Assembly: GCA_015063895.1 (NCBI GenBank)
Contig: SVTG01000002.1
Location: 62,001-126,000, forward strand
DNA from: Oscillospiraceae bacterium
GTDB taxonomy: Bacteria > Bacillota > Clostridia > Oscillospirales > CAG-272
Direction: 5' to 3'
DNA length: 64,000 nucleotides
In this document: positions 1-7,570 of the stretch, in pieces
Layout of the letters: the number at the start of each line of letters is the position of its first letter
How positions within the stretch are numbered: the stretch's first letter is position 1
Translations under genes and position numbers: made by a program
The notes under the pieces: model-generated
Database searches by the model: none
Told to the model about the DNA's origin: nothing
What the model saw: only the letters and a program-made list of their open reading frames with translations

Positions 1-2
1 GA

Positions 3-602
3 TATACCGAGGTTGAAAGTATTCTCAACGAATGGAATTATGTGCTTGGCTGGCACGGTGATGAAATGGCGTATAGTCATCTTGTCAAAAAACAGATCAA
101 GGGCGCTTCCTTTACGCTGGCGGCCATGTGCGCGTGCCAGGCGTCGAGTGTGGATATGCTGATGTATTACGATGCACGCCCCACTCACTGGAACGGGTTG
201 TTTGATTTTGTGCAGGTGGGTAAGGTGACCACCACGGCATATTTTGCATTTCCCATGTTTGATGCGCTTTACAAGCTGGGAAATTATGTAGCGTCTGCCT
301 CGGATGATGGCGATGCCTTTGTGTGTGCCGCCAAAAATGAAAATGAGGCTGCTGTTATCATGACGCATTATAACGATGACGATAACGCCGCGCCCAAATT
401 TATCAAGCTGGATATGGTGGGCCTTGCAGCCGAAAACGGCGTTGAAGCGGAGATATATCTGCTGGATGCCGATCATGATCTTGCGTTGGTACAAAAGGCT
501 GTGATCTACGGTGACCGCTTTGTTTGGGAGCCTCAGGTCCCCAACTTTACCTGCTATTTGCTGAAATTCAGAAAAATTGAGAAGAGTCAACCAAATCATT
601 AA
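3..602 (+). CDS. C-terminal part of a glycoside hydrolase (GH39/xylosidase-like), truncated by window edge
   Basis: Open reading frame continues to the 5' edge (YTEVESILNEWNYVLGWHGDEM...); ETxLNEWNY-like motif and C-terminal beta-sandwich-like tail. Confidence 0.6.
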   Translation, partial: YTEVESILNEWNYVLGWHGDEMAYSHLVKKQIKGASFTLAAMCACQASSVDMLMYYDARPTHWNGLFDFVQVGKVTTTAYFAFPMFDALYKLGNYVASASDDGDAFVCAAKNENEAAVIMTHYNDDDNAAPKFIKLDMVGLAAENGVEAEIYLLDADHDLALVQKAVIYGDRFVWEPQVPNFTCYLLKFRKIEKSQPNH

Positions 603-616
603 GGGGGAATGATCGT

Positions 617-1987
617 ATGAGTAAGATAACGGAATACAGGATCGTTGTGCCGAGCAGACCCGAGACCAATGAGCTGCGTGCGGCATCCTTTATACGGGAA
701 AACGTGAAGCTTGTGTGCGGCAAGAAGCTTGATATCGTCAAGGACAGCGAAGCGCCGACGCCGCTTGAGATCGTTGTCGGTAAAACGTCAAGAGAAGAAA
801 CTGACGGTATTGAGCTTGCCCGCTCAAGGGACGGTATTTGGGAATTTACCATGTTTAAAAAGGGAGAGCGTCTGTATCTGACCGGCCTTGGCACACCGCC
901 CGACACGCCGCCCGCGTATCATTCGGCATATAAAAAGCTGGATGACGGTGCGATCGGCACGGTTATGGCCGCTTATCGCTTTGTTGAGGAGATACTTGGG
1001 TATCAATTCGTTTACGCTACATACGACGCATTTCCCGAGGATCCCGATCTTGAAATGCCGGCAACCTACCAATACAGCTATACCAGAGCAGATCTTCGCT
1101 TGCAAAGACCGCAGCCGATCGAGGGGGCGGCGTTGTATTCGCTGAATTGCTCGGAGTTGATCGATTGGAATATCGGCAGCTTTATCCTGAAAACGCGCGA
1201 GGGCAAGCTTATTGTGATCGATGGCGGCGAGAGGGAAGATCTGCCAAGACTGATCGAGTGCCTGAAAAGCATTTCGGGCGAGGCGGTGCCCACAGTGACG
1301 GCATGGCTGTTTTCTCATCTTCACAGCGACCACGTCCATGCGTATCAGCGCCTGTGCGAGGAGGAGTGGAGAGATAAGCTGAAGGTCAAGGACGTGTATT
1401 GTAATTTCCTTACAAGAGAATTTTGGACAAAGCTCTCGCCCGAGGCGCATGAAAGACACGCCAAGAGCTACGATATCATGATGACAAGCGACCAAGCCCT
1501 GCACACCGATCTGCACGTGGTACAGAAGGGTGATAAGATCACGGTGGACGAGATCGAATTTGAGGTCATTCACGTGCCGGATCTTGCGTTTGCGGACCGT
1601 ATGAATATCAACGATTCGAGTGTGGTCTATAAGATGAACTATGACGGTGCGCAGACGGTCATGTTCCTGGGTGACGCCGAATGGGTGTGCGATAATGATC
1701 TGGTAGAAAACTGTGCTGAGAAATTGTCAAGCGACGTGGTACAGGTAGGGCATCACGGGTGCGGTAATGTATCGCGCAGATGCTATGAATTGATCGGCGC
1801 ACAGGCCTATATCTGGCAGTGCGGTGAGCGATTCTGGTATCAGGATAGCGGTGAAGGATTGAATACGCATAACGTGGGCTATATCCGCTATCGGGCATTT
1901 ATGAAGGAGATCGGCGTGAAAAATGAGAATATTCACGTCACGTTACGGGATATCCAATCCTTCCCGCTGCCCTTTCCCATTCAGTGA
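617..1987 (+). CDS. Metallo-beta-lactamase-fold hydrolase with an N-terminal glycosidase-accessory-like domain
   Basis: HLHSDHVH and FLGDAEW / GHHG motifs of MBL fold; N-terminal ~150 aa precede it; RBS aaggggg upstream. Confidence 0.8.
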   Translation: MSKITEYRIVVPSRPETNELRAASFIRENVKLVCGKKLDIVKDSEAPTPLEIVVGKTSREETDGIELARSRDGIWEFTMFKKGERLYLTGLGTPPDTPPAYHSAYKKLDDGAIGTVMAAYRFVEEILGYQFVYATYDAFPEDPDLEMPATYQYSYTRADLRLQRPQPIEGAALYSLNCSELIDWNIGSFILKTREGKLIVIDGGEREDLPRLIECLKSISGEAVPTVTAWLFSHLHSDHVHAYQRLCEEEWRDKLKVKDVYCNFLTREFWTKLSPEAHERHAKSYDIMMTSDQALHTDLHVVQKGDKITVDEIEFEVIHVPDLAFADRMNINDSSVVYKMNYDGAQTVMFLGDAEWVCDNDLVENCAEKLSSDVVQVGHHGCGNVSRRCYELIGAQAYIWQCGERFWYQDSGEGLNTHNVGYIRYRAFMKEIGVKNENIHVTLRDIQSFPLPFPIQ

Positions 1988-2095
1988 ATGCTGATTTGCA
2001 CAGCATTGATACAAACCAAAACTTGATGCGTTTGTGTCTGACATGGTATAATACGAAAAACGCAGCATGCGTAGAAATGAAAAGGAGATAACAAT

Positions 2096-2752
2096 ATGCC
2101 CGTTCGTGTTGGCTTACAGTATATTGAGATTTGGAAAGAGTCCTTGGAGAATTCCGTGCGCAGATATGAGCAGGAGCAGGTGGAGCCGGGGCAGATCGTA
2201 TTTTACGGCCCCTCTAATTTTACCAGATGGAGCGCACGATGGAATCACGTTCCGCTGCGCGAGGTGCTTTTGGGGGCGAGTGGCAAGCCCTGCTGCGTGA
2301 ATCGCGGCTTTGGTTCAAGCTGTGCGGAGCATCAGCTTTATTATTACGACCGCATGGTTCGTCCCCTGAAGCCCAAGGTGCTGGTTTACAGCCCCTCCTA
2401 CGGCAACGGTGGGGCATTTGGCTACAGCAGAGAGGAAAACTGGGAGCTGGCACAGCGCGTGCTGGCCTATGCGCTGACCGATTTTCCCGACCTGCGTATT
2501 TATCTGGAGGGCTCGGGCGCGGGGCCTAAAGCTACCGAAGAGGTTTTGGCGCAAAGAATAGAATACAACGAATGGCTGCAGAAATTCGCGAGGGAAACGC
2601 CAAACGTGATCTACGTGGATAAGATGAGCTGCACCCCCTTGCGCGATAAGAGCATATACGTGGAGGATGGGGTACATTATAACCAAAAGGGTTATGACAT
2701 TTATGCTGAATTTTTCCGCGAGGTATTAAAGGACGAGCTGGCACAATTTTAA
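2096..2752 (+). CDS. SGNH/GDSL-type hydrolase
   Basis: YGPSNFTRW block and DGVHYNQKGY catalytic Asp/His block; RBS aaaaggag. Confidence 0.75.
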   Translation: MPVRVGLQYIEIWKESLENSVRRYEQEQVEPGQIVFYGPSNFTRWSARWNHVPLREVLLGASGKPCCVNRGFGSSCAEHQLYYYDRMVRPLKPKVLVYSPSYGNGGAFGYSREENWELAQRVLAYALTDFPDLRIYLEGSGAGPKATEEVLAQRIEYNEWLQKFARETPNVIYVDKMSCTPLRDKSIYVEDGVHYNQKGYDIYAEFFREVLKDELAQF

Positions 2753-2773
2753 TTTATAAAAAAGGAGGCAACG

Positions 2774-2989
2774 ATGTCTTATCAAATGTCAGGCTGTCAG
2801 CGGCTGTGCGCGACCTGTGTATACTGGATAGGACCGCGCGAGCCGAATTACTTTGCCAATATGGTCGTGATCGATAGCCAGAGCGTAAAGGGCAAATGCT
2901 TTTGTCTTAGCGGCCCTCACGCAAGGGCTGAGCGGCAGAGCAACAGCGGTGCTTGCTCCCGTTATGAAAAGTGGCCCGTGCTCCGTTAA
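2774..2989 (+). CDS. Small Cys-rich (probable metal-binding) protein
   Basis: 71 aa, CxxxCxxCVYW...GKCFC...CSRYEKW; RBS aaaggaggc. Confidence 0.65.
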   Translation: MSYQMSGCQRLCATCVYWIGPREPNYFANMVVIDSQSVKGKCFCLSGPHARAERQSNSGACSRYEKWPVLR

Positions 2990-3002
2990 AGGAGCACGGG
3001 CC
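2973..3002 (+). terminator. Hairpin overlapping the stop codon of the Cys-rich ORF
   Basis: GGCCCGTGCTCC GTTAAA GGAGCACGGGCC, 12-bp perfect stem. Confidence 0.6.
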
Positions 3003-3063
3003 GACATAAAACGAATACGCCGTTTAGGGCTGCGCCCTACGCCGTGTTCGTTTTTATAAAAAA

Positions 3064-3117
3064 GCTCCCCCGTAGTAACCTGCTTTATGGCAGATACGTT
3101 ACGGGGGATCTTTTTTT
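3064..3117. terminator. Probable bidirectional terminator
   Basis: CTCCCCCGTA...TACGGGGGATC followed by T7. Confidence 0.6.
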
Positions 3118-3145
3118 GCAAATATGTTGTGATACGGGGCAAAAA

Positions 3146-3931
3146 TTACACTCTGGCAGTCCCTTCCCATTCCTCGGCGGGGTCACATTCAAGGAGCTTG
3201 GCAACGGTCGGAGCTACGTCCTTGAGTGATGCCTCGGGCAGCACCTTGCCACCCTCGAAGCGCGGACCGATGAGGAAGAAGGGGATCGTCATATCCTCGG
3301 GGCTATCGGTGCCGTGCGTGCGGTCGTGACCGCCGTGGTCGGCTACGAAGATGATGGTATAGTCCTTTGGAATGCTGTTATAGACCTCTTCCACACAGCC
3401 GATGGCATCGTGGGCATCCTTCATATATTCGGGGCCCATCCAGCCGAGTGCATGACCGGTGTTGTCGGTATCGGCGAGATAAAGGAAAAGAAAATCGGGC
3501 TGCTGCTCGTTGATGTATTTGATGGCACGGGGGGTGATGATCTCATTGACGTCCTGATAGTTATAGCAGCTGATAAAGTCGCACACGTCAAGCTTGCCGG
3601 GGCGGCAAAGGTCGCGCAGCTGATCCCACGTGATGAAAAACGCGCACTTTTTCTTATTTCTCTTCAGCACCTCCACAATGCCGTCAATGGGGCGCACCTG
3701 GGGGGTATAGGTGTTGGTGGTGGTGCCGTGACGGGAGGGGTCAACGCTGTGAAACAGCGATACGTGACAGGGGAGCGTTACCGAGGGAAATACGGTTTGG
3801 GCATTGAGCGAATAGGTGGCCAGCTCCGTCATTTTTTGGGCAAACGGGTGCCCGCAGCTCATCATAGCATCGGGGCGCATACCGTCGGCAAGAATCAAAA
3901 TAACCTTTTCGGACATAAGAGTATCCTCCAT
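3146..3931 (-). CDS. Alkaline phosphatase-superfamily / type I phosphodiesterase-nucleotide pyrophosphatase-like protein
   Basis: ILADGMRPDAM, FPSVTLPCHVSLFH, FVADHGGHDRTHG motifs. Confidence 0.85.
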   Translation of the reverse strand: MEDTLMSEKVILILADGMRPDAMMSCGHPFAQKMTELATYSLNAQTVFPSVTLPCHVSLFHSVDPSRHGTTTNTYTPQVRPIDGIVEVLKRNKKKCAFFITWDQLRDLCRPGKLDVCDFISCYNYQDVNEIITPRAIKYINEQQPDFLFLYLADTDNTGHALGWMGPEYMKDAHDAIGCVEEVYNSIPKDYTIIFVADHGGHDRTHGTDSPEDMTIPFFLIGPRFEGGKVLPEASLKDVAPTVAKLLECDPAEEWEGTARV

Positions 3932-4370
3932 TTTTTTACTGCACCCTCATTATATAACCGCGAATTTTAAAAGTCAATACGGTTTGTGAAATTTTGCTTT
4001 TTAAAATAACAGTGCCCCGCCAAAAAGCGAGGCGTTGTGATCAGCGTGCGTTTATTTCGCTTGTCGGTGACGTAAAAGGCGTAAAGCTTTTTGCCGATGT
4101 TGGCCGTCATGGTGCTGCCGGCATACCGCATTTTTTCATGGCATACTGCTTGACGGCGGTGCCTGCTTGTGAGATCAAGAGCGCACCGTACAGTAAAAAT
4201 TCCATCATGTGTGAATCCTTTAAATTTAAAATGGAGTGGCGGACAGCTGCCGCGCATACGGTGCTTATTATGGCATAAAACAAAGTGGGTTTCCATCTTT
4301 TTTAAAAGTCTGTTGCATTATTTGAAATAAATTTTTTTCCGTGCTCGGATATTCTTCAATATATGAATAA

Positions 4371-4412
4371 AAAAGGCAATATCAGACCATTAGGAATGAT
4401 ATTGCCTTTTTT
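4371..4412. terminator. Terminator-like hairpin next to the repeat array
   Basis: AAAAGGCAATATCA ... TGATATTGCCTTTTTT. Confidence 0.6.
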
Positions 4413-5002
4413 GGCGGACGACCGATGGTCGCCTCTACGGCGTTGAGGGTATGGCTTGTAGGGGCGCGCATGGCGCGTCCGTTTACGACGCCAAATTGCC
4501 CGTCTGTGCGAGCATATTTTCAATAATTTTGGCGGACGACCGATGGTCGCCCCTACGGGGTTCAGGGTATGGCTTGTAGGGGCGCGCATGGCGCGTCCGT
4601 TTACGACGCCAAATCGCCCGTCTGTGCGAGCATATTTTCGATAATTTTGGCGGACGACCGATGGTCGCCCCTATGGGGTTGAGGGTATGGCTTGTAGGGG
4701 CGCGCATGGCGCGTCCGTTTACGATGCCAAATCGCCCGTCTGTGCGAGCATATTTTCGATAATTTTGGCGGACGACCGATGGTCGCCCCTACGGGGTTGA
4801 GGGTATGGCTTGTAGGGGCGCGCATGGCGCGTCCGTTTACGATGCCAAATCGCCCGTCTGTGCGAGCATATTTTCGATAATTTTGGCGGACGACCGATGG
4901 TCGCCTCTACGGCGTTGAGGGTATGGCTTGTAGGGGCGCGCATGGCGCGTCTGTTTACGATGCCAAATCGCCCATCTGTGCGAGCATATTCTCAATAAAA
5001 AT
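4413..5002. repeat. Five-copy 118-bp tandem repeat
   Basis: GGCGGACGACCGATGGTCGCC recurs at 4413, 4531, 4649, 4767, 4885 (exact 118-bp spacing); TGTAGGGGCGCGCATGGCGCG recurs at 4457, 4575, 4693, 4811, 4929. Confidence 0.95.
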
Positions 5003-5038
5003 TCCGTATCCCACGGTGGGATCATTGATCAGCACGTG
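4944..5038 (-). pseudogene. 3' fragment of a spoIVB-like gene
   Basis: Reverse strand reads HVLINDPTVGYGIFIENMLAQMGDLAS*, matching the C-terminus of the intact homologue at 9162-10214 (HVLIGNPTTGYGIFIENML...). Confidence 0.8.
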
Positions 5039-5220
5039 CAGTTACCATATTCCGCTTCGCTCCATGGCAAGCTTGCTTTGCAAGCATTGCGCGCCGACGA
5101 GCGGAGTGCATCGCACCAAGCGGTAACGCTTGCACCGCAAAGGAGTATAATGGGCTACCGCTCAGGAATGTGGTGGGTAAAGGACAACAGTTTTTAACTA
5201 AAAATTCATATTTCTTTGCA

Positions 5221-6474
5221 TTACCAATTTTTATCTTCGTAAGGCGTGTCTTCAACACCATTAGATTGAAGCTTTGCAACCATACGGTCAAGCTTGCCTT
5301 TCCAAAGCTTTTTAAACCAATTTGTGTTGCCAAACCACTTTACAAGAGTAGGGCTGATTGCATAGTATGTACGAATGAACAATCTTCCGTACCAAGTAGA
5401 TCCGAGCGTGTCATCACGATAACGACGAAGCGTCCATACCTGCGGACAATCGTAAGAGCCGTATACACAAGTTGCAATGTAGCAGCCAGCATTTTTCTTT
5501 ACGGTTGGACGATTAGGAATAACATAACTAGGATTAATTTCTTTGATTTTTTCGTGATATCCCATCATCTCGTCAATAAGTTTCTGCCTAAATTCAGTCG
5601 TTAAAGTAAATTCTCTTGAATAACCACCGTTTCTATATGTGTAGGAACAGGAATCTACCACATTTTGTATAATCAAAATTAAGTTTTTATATCGTCCAAC
5701 ATCTGATTGCTTATCATCATCACACAAATCTATTGCCGCTTTAAGTATCATTATACATGACGCACAGCGTTCTGTAAATGTTTCCCAAATGTGTTTTGAT
5801 GGATGCTCCGAGTGTTGGTAATCTTTGGTGATGACATTTTCCCATGCAGAGCAAACAGCGTCATTCATCAAAGAAGCTACTTTTTTGTAAAATTCAGTAG
5901 AAGCGACACCACATTTTTTTAACAGCAGCAATAAATACTGCGCTGTCATTTTTATATTATCTAAAATATCAGACGAATTTTCTCTAGAAGGATACTCGGC
6001 AAAATTATTACAACATAGTTTTATTAAAGCAGTTGATAATGCTGATATCTCAATAACTGCTTCTGTTTTGATTTCTTTAAGCTTATCCGCGGGGGCATTG
6101 TCAATTGCTTTGGTAAAACAATTAACACTTTCTTCTATTCGAATTTTTCGCAAAGTTGATTGCCAACCGGCTGCTTTTCCTTTTAAAAACCAAGCTCTAT
6201 AATATGTTGGATCTATCTCAATTATCTTGTTGCAGTATATTTCCGCTTCTTTCTTGTTCCCGGCATCATACGCATTTTCAGCCATAGTATAATAGTTATC
6301 GATTTTAGAGGAATCATCCACTCTGACGGTTCCCGTGACCTCCACTGTCCCCTCAATCATCATTTTCTTGGCTTCTTCAACAGAATATTTTGTTCCGCAC
6401 GGTTGGCATACAAAAAATCCGTCCTGCTTTACAAGGTCTGTGCTTCCACACATTTCACAAGTTAATTGTTTCAT
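5221..6474 (-). CDS. Zinc-ribbon / TPR / CFI-box-CTERM domain protein
   Basis: N-terminal CEMCGSTDLV...CQPCGTKYS ribbon, TPR-like stretch, C-terminal GCYIATCVYGSYDCPQVWTLRRYRDDTL. Confidence 0.8.
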   Translation of the reverse strand: MKQLTCEMCGSTDLVKQDGFFVCQPCGTKYSVEEAKKMMIEGTVEVTGTVRVDDSSKIDNYYTMAENAYDAGNKKEAEIYCNKIIEIDPTYYRAWFLKGKAAGWQSTLRKIRIEESVNCFTKAIDNAPADKLKEIKTEAVIEISALSTALIKLCCNNFAEYPSRENSSDILDNIKMTAQYLLLLLKKCGVASTEFYKKVASLMNDAVCSAWENVITKDYQHSEHPSKHIWETFTERCASCIMILKAAIDLCDDDKQSDVGRYKNLILIIQNVVDSCSYTYRNGGYSREFTLTTEFRQKLIDEMMGYHEKIKEINPSYVIPNRPTVKKNAGCYIATCVYGSYDCPQVWTLRRYRDDTLGSTWYGRLFIRTYYAISPTLVKWFGNTNWFKKLWKGKLDRMVAKLQSNGVEDTPYEDKNW

Positions 6475-6488
6475 GGTTTCCTCCGTAT

Positions 6489-6686
6489 TTATAATCTTTT
6501 TTGTCCTTTAACCGTAATTAAATATCTTATCTCACCTGTATCCGAAGGCGTTGTTTCAATAATACATCCACCATCAAGAGCTTTTTGTATTAGAACGGGT
6601 GTAATTCCTTGTATCTTTAACAATCTTTTTCTCGTGACGGGAACTCCAAACGAAAAGTTAATTAACAATTTATACAATTCATCCAT
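6489..6686 (-). CDS. Small hypothetical protein (possible winged-helix-like)
   Basis: 65 aa ORF in same orientation between operon genes, overlaps next ORF by 8 bp. Confidence 0.5.
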   Translation of the reverse strand: MDELYKLLINFSFGVPVTRKRLLKIQGITPVLIQKALDGGCIIETTPSDTGEIRYLITVKGQKRL

Positions 6687-6891
6687 TTTTTACGTCCCCC
6701 TCTTCATAAAAATCACATTTTGCCGCAGAACTGCACTTGTCCTTCCAAACAGGAGATTGTTCATTTGTGCAATATCGGTTAGGTGCTTTTCCTACTGCAA
6801 AAATACAACGAGAAGGATGCCTACGCTTACCATCAGATTTTAACGTTACCAGGTGTGCAGGACATCCCTGCATATCTCTTACTCTTGCCAT
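6679..6891 (-). CDS. Small Cys-containing hypothetical protein
   Basis: 70 aa ORF MARVRDMQGCPAHLV...; tightly packed in operon. Confidence 0.5.
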   Translation of the reverse strand: MARVRDMQGCPAHLVTLKSDGKRRHPSRCIFAVGKAPNRYCTNEQSPVWKDKCSSAAKCDFYEEGDVKNG

Positions 6892-6898
6892 AAAAACC

Positions 6899-7567
6899 TC
6901 ATTTCAAAATTTTGCACTTTTTATTTCGCTCAGTAAGTAATGTATTAATCTCTACAACAAGTGTCTTCTTATCCACCGCCGTTTTCATTTCCTCAACCTT
7001 GGCTGTGATTCTTGATTCCAAGTCACCCAGCTTTTCGTGGCTCATCGGGTCGCTAAAACGGACTTGTTCGGCAAGCTTTTTGAGTGCCGCTTTGGTTTCA
7101 GCGTCTGTTTCAGTTTCAACAAGAATTTCAATATCGGTTTGCAGGAATTGGATAAATACACGCTTTACCTTGATTTTTTCCTCTACACGGTTGATTTCCT
7201 TTGCGCCCGCCTGACCTGCAATAACACACAGGGCAGAGATATCAAGGATAATTACGCATATCACAACTGCCAACCATGCGGGAAGCGTCGGGAAGATCAT
7301 AAAGACCGCAAAGGCAATCAGTTGAATGATCAGATAAGTTATTCCAACGTGAACAACGGGAATGCCAAGGAATTTGCTTTTCAACGTATCCTTTTTACCA
7401 AAGGCAATCTTCCACAATGGAATTTGTACTGCAAAGGCTACAACCGCGAAAACGTATGCCGCAAAGAACGTGGCAGTTTTTTCGGTAGGGATTACAAATG
7501 CAATGACGTTAAATAAAACAAATACAATACCAAGGGCAAGATAAGACTTTAAATTATTCTTTTTCAT
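6899..7567 (-). CDS. Membrane protein with cytoplasmic coiled-coil-like tail
   Basis: Four hydrophobic segments in the first ~120 aa, then charged helical C-terminus. Confidence 0.75.
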   Translation of the reverse strand: MKKNNLKSYLALGIVFVLFNVIAFVIPTEKTATFFAAYVFAVVAFAVQIPLWKIAFGKKDTLKSKFLGIPVVHVGITYLIIQLIAFAVFMIFPTLPAWLAVVICVIILDISALCVIAGQAGAKEINRVEEKIKVKRVFIQFLQTDIEILVETETDAETKAALKKLAEQVRFSDPMSHEKLGDLESRITAKVEEMKTAVDKKTLVVEINTLLTERNKKCKILK

Positions 7568-7570
7568 TGC

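Noticed and set aside
3967-4296. Possible decayed gene; reverse strand reads MMEFLLYGALLISQAGTAVKQYAMKKCGMPAAP* (4207-4103) and a frameshifted continuation
   Set aside because: Too short and without a family match by eye; may be a gene remnant but cannot be supported.
4413-5002. Tandem array considered as a CRISPR array
   Set aside because: Units are contiguous and near-identical over 118 bp with no unique spacers and no cas genes.
4356-5025. Five overlapping 62-77 aa reverse ORFs (MRAPTSHTLNPVGATIGRPPK...)
   Set aside because: Arise by translating the 118-bp repeat; identical spacing and no start signals. Such ATIGRP/ARPYK peptides are a typical artefact of this repeat type.
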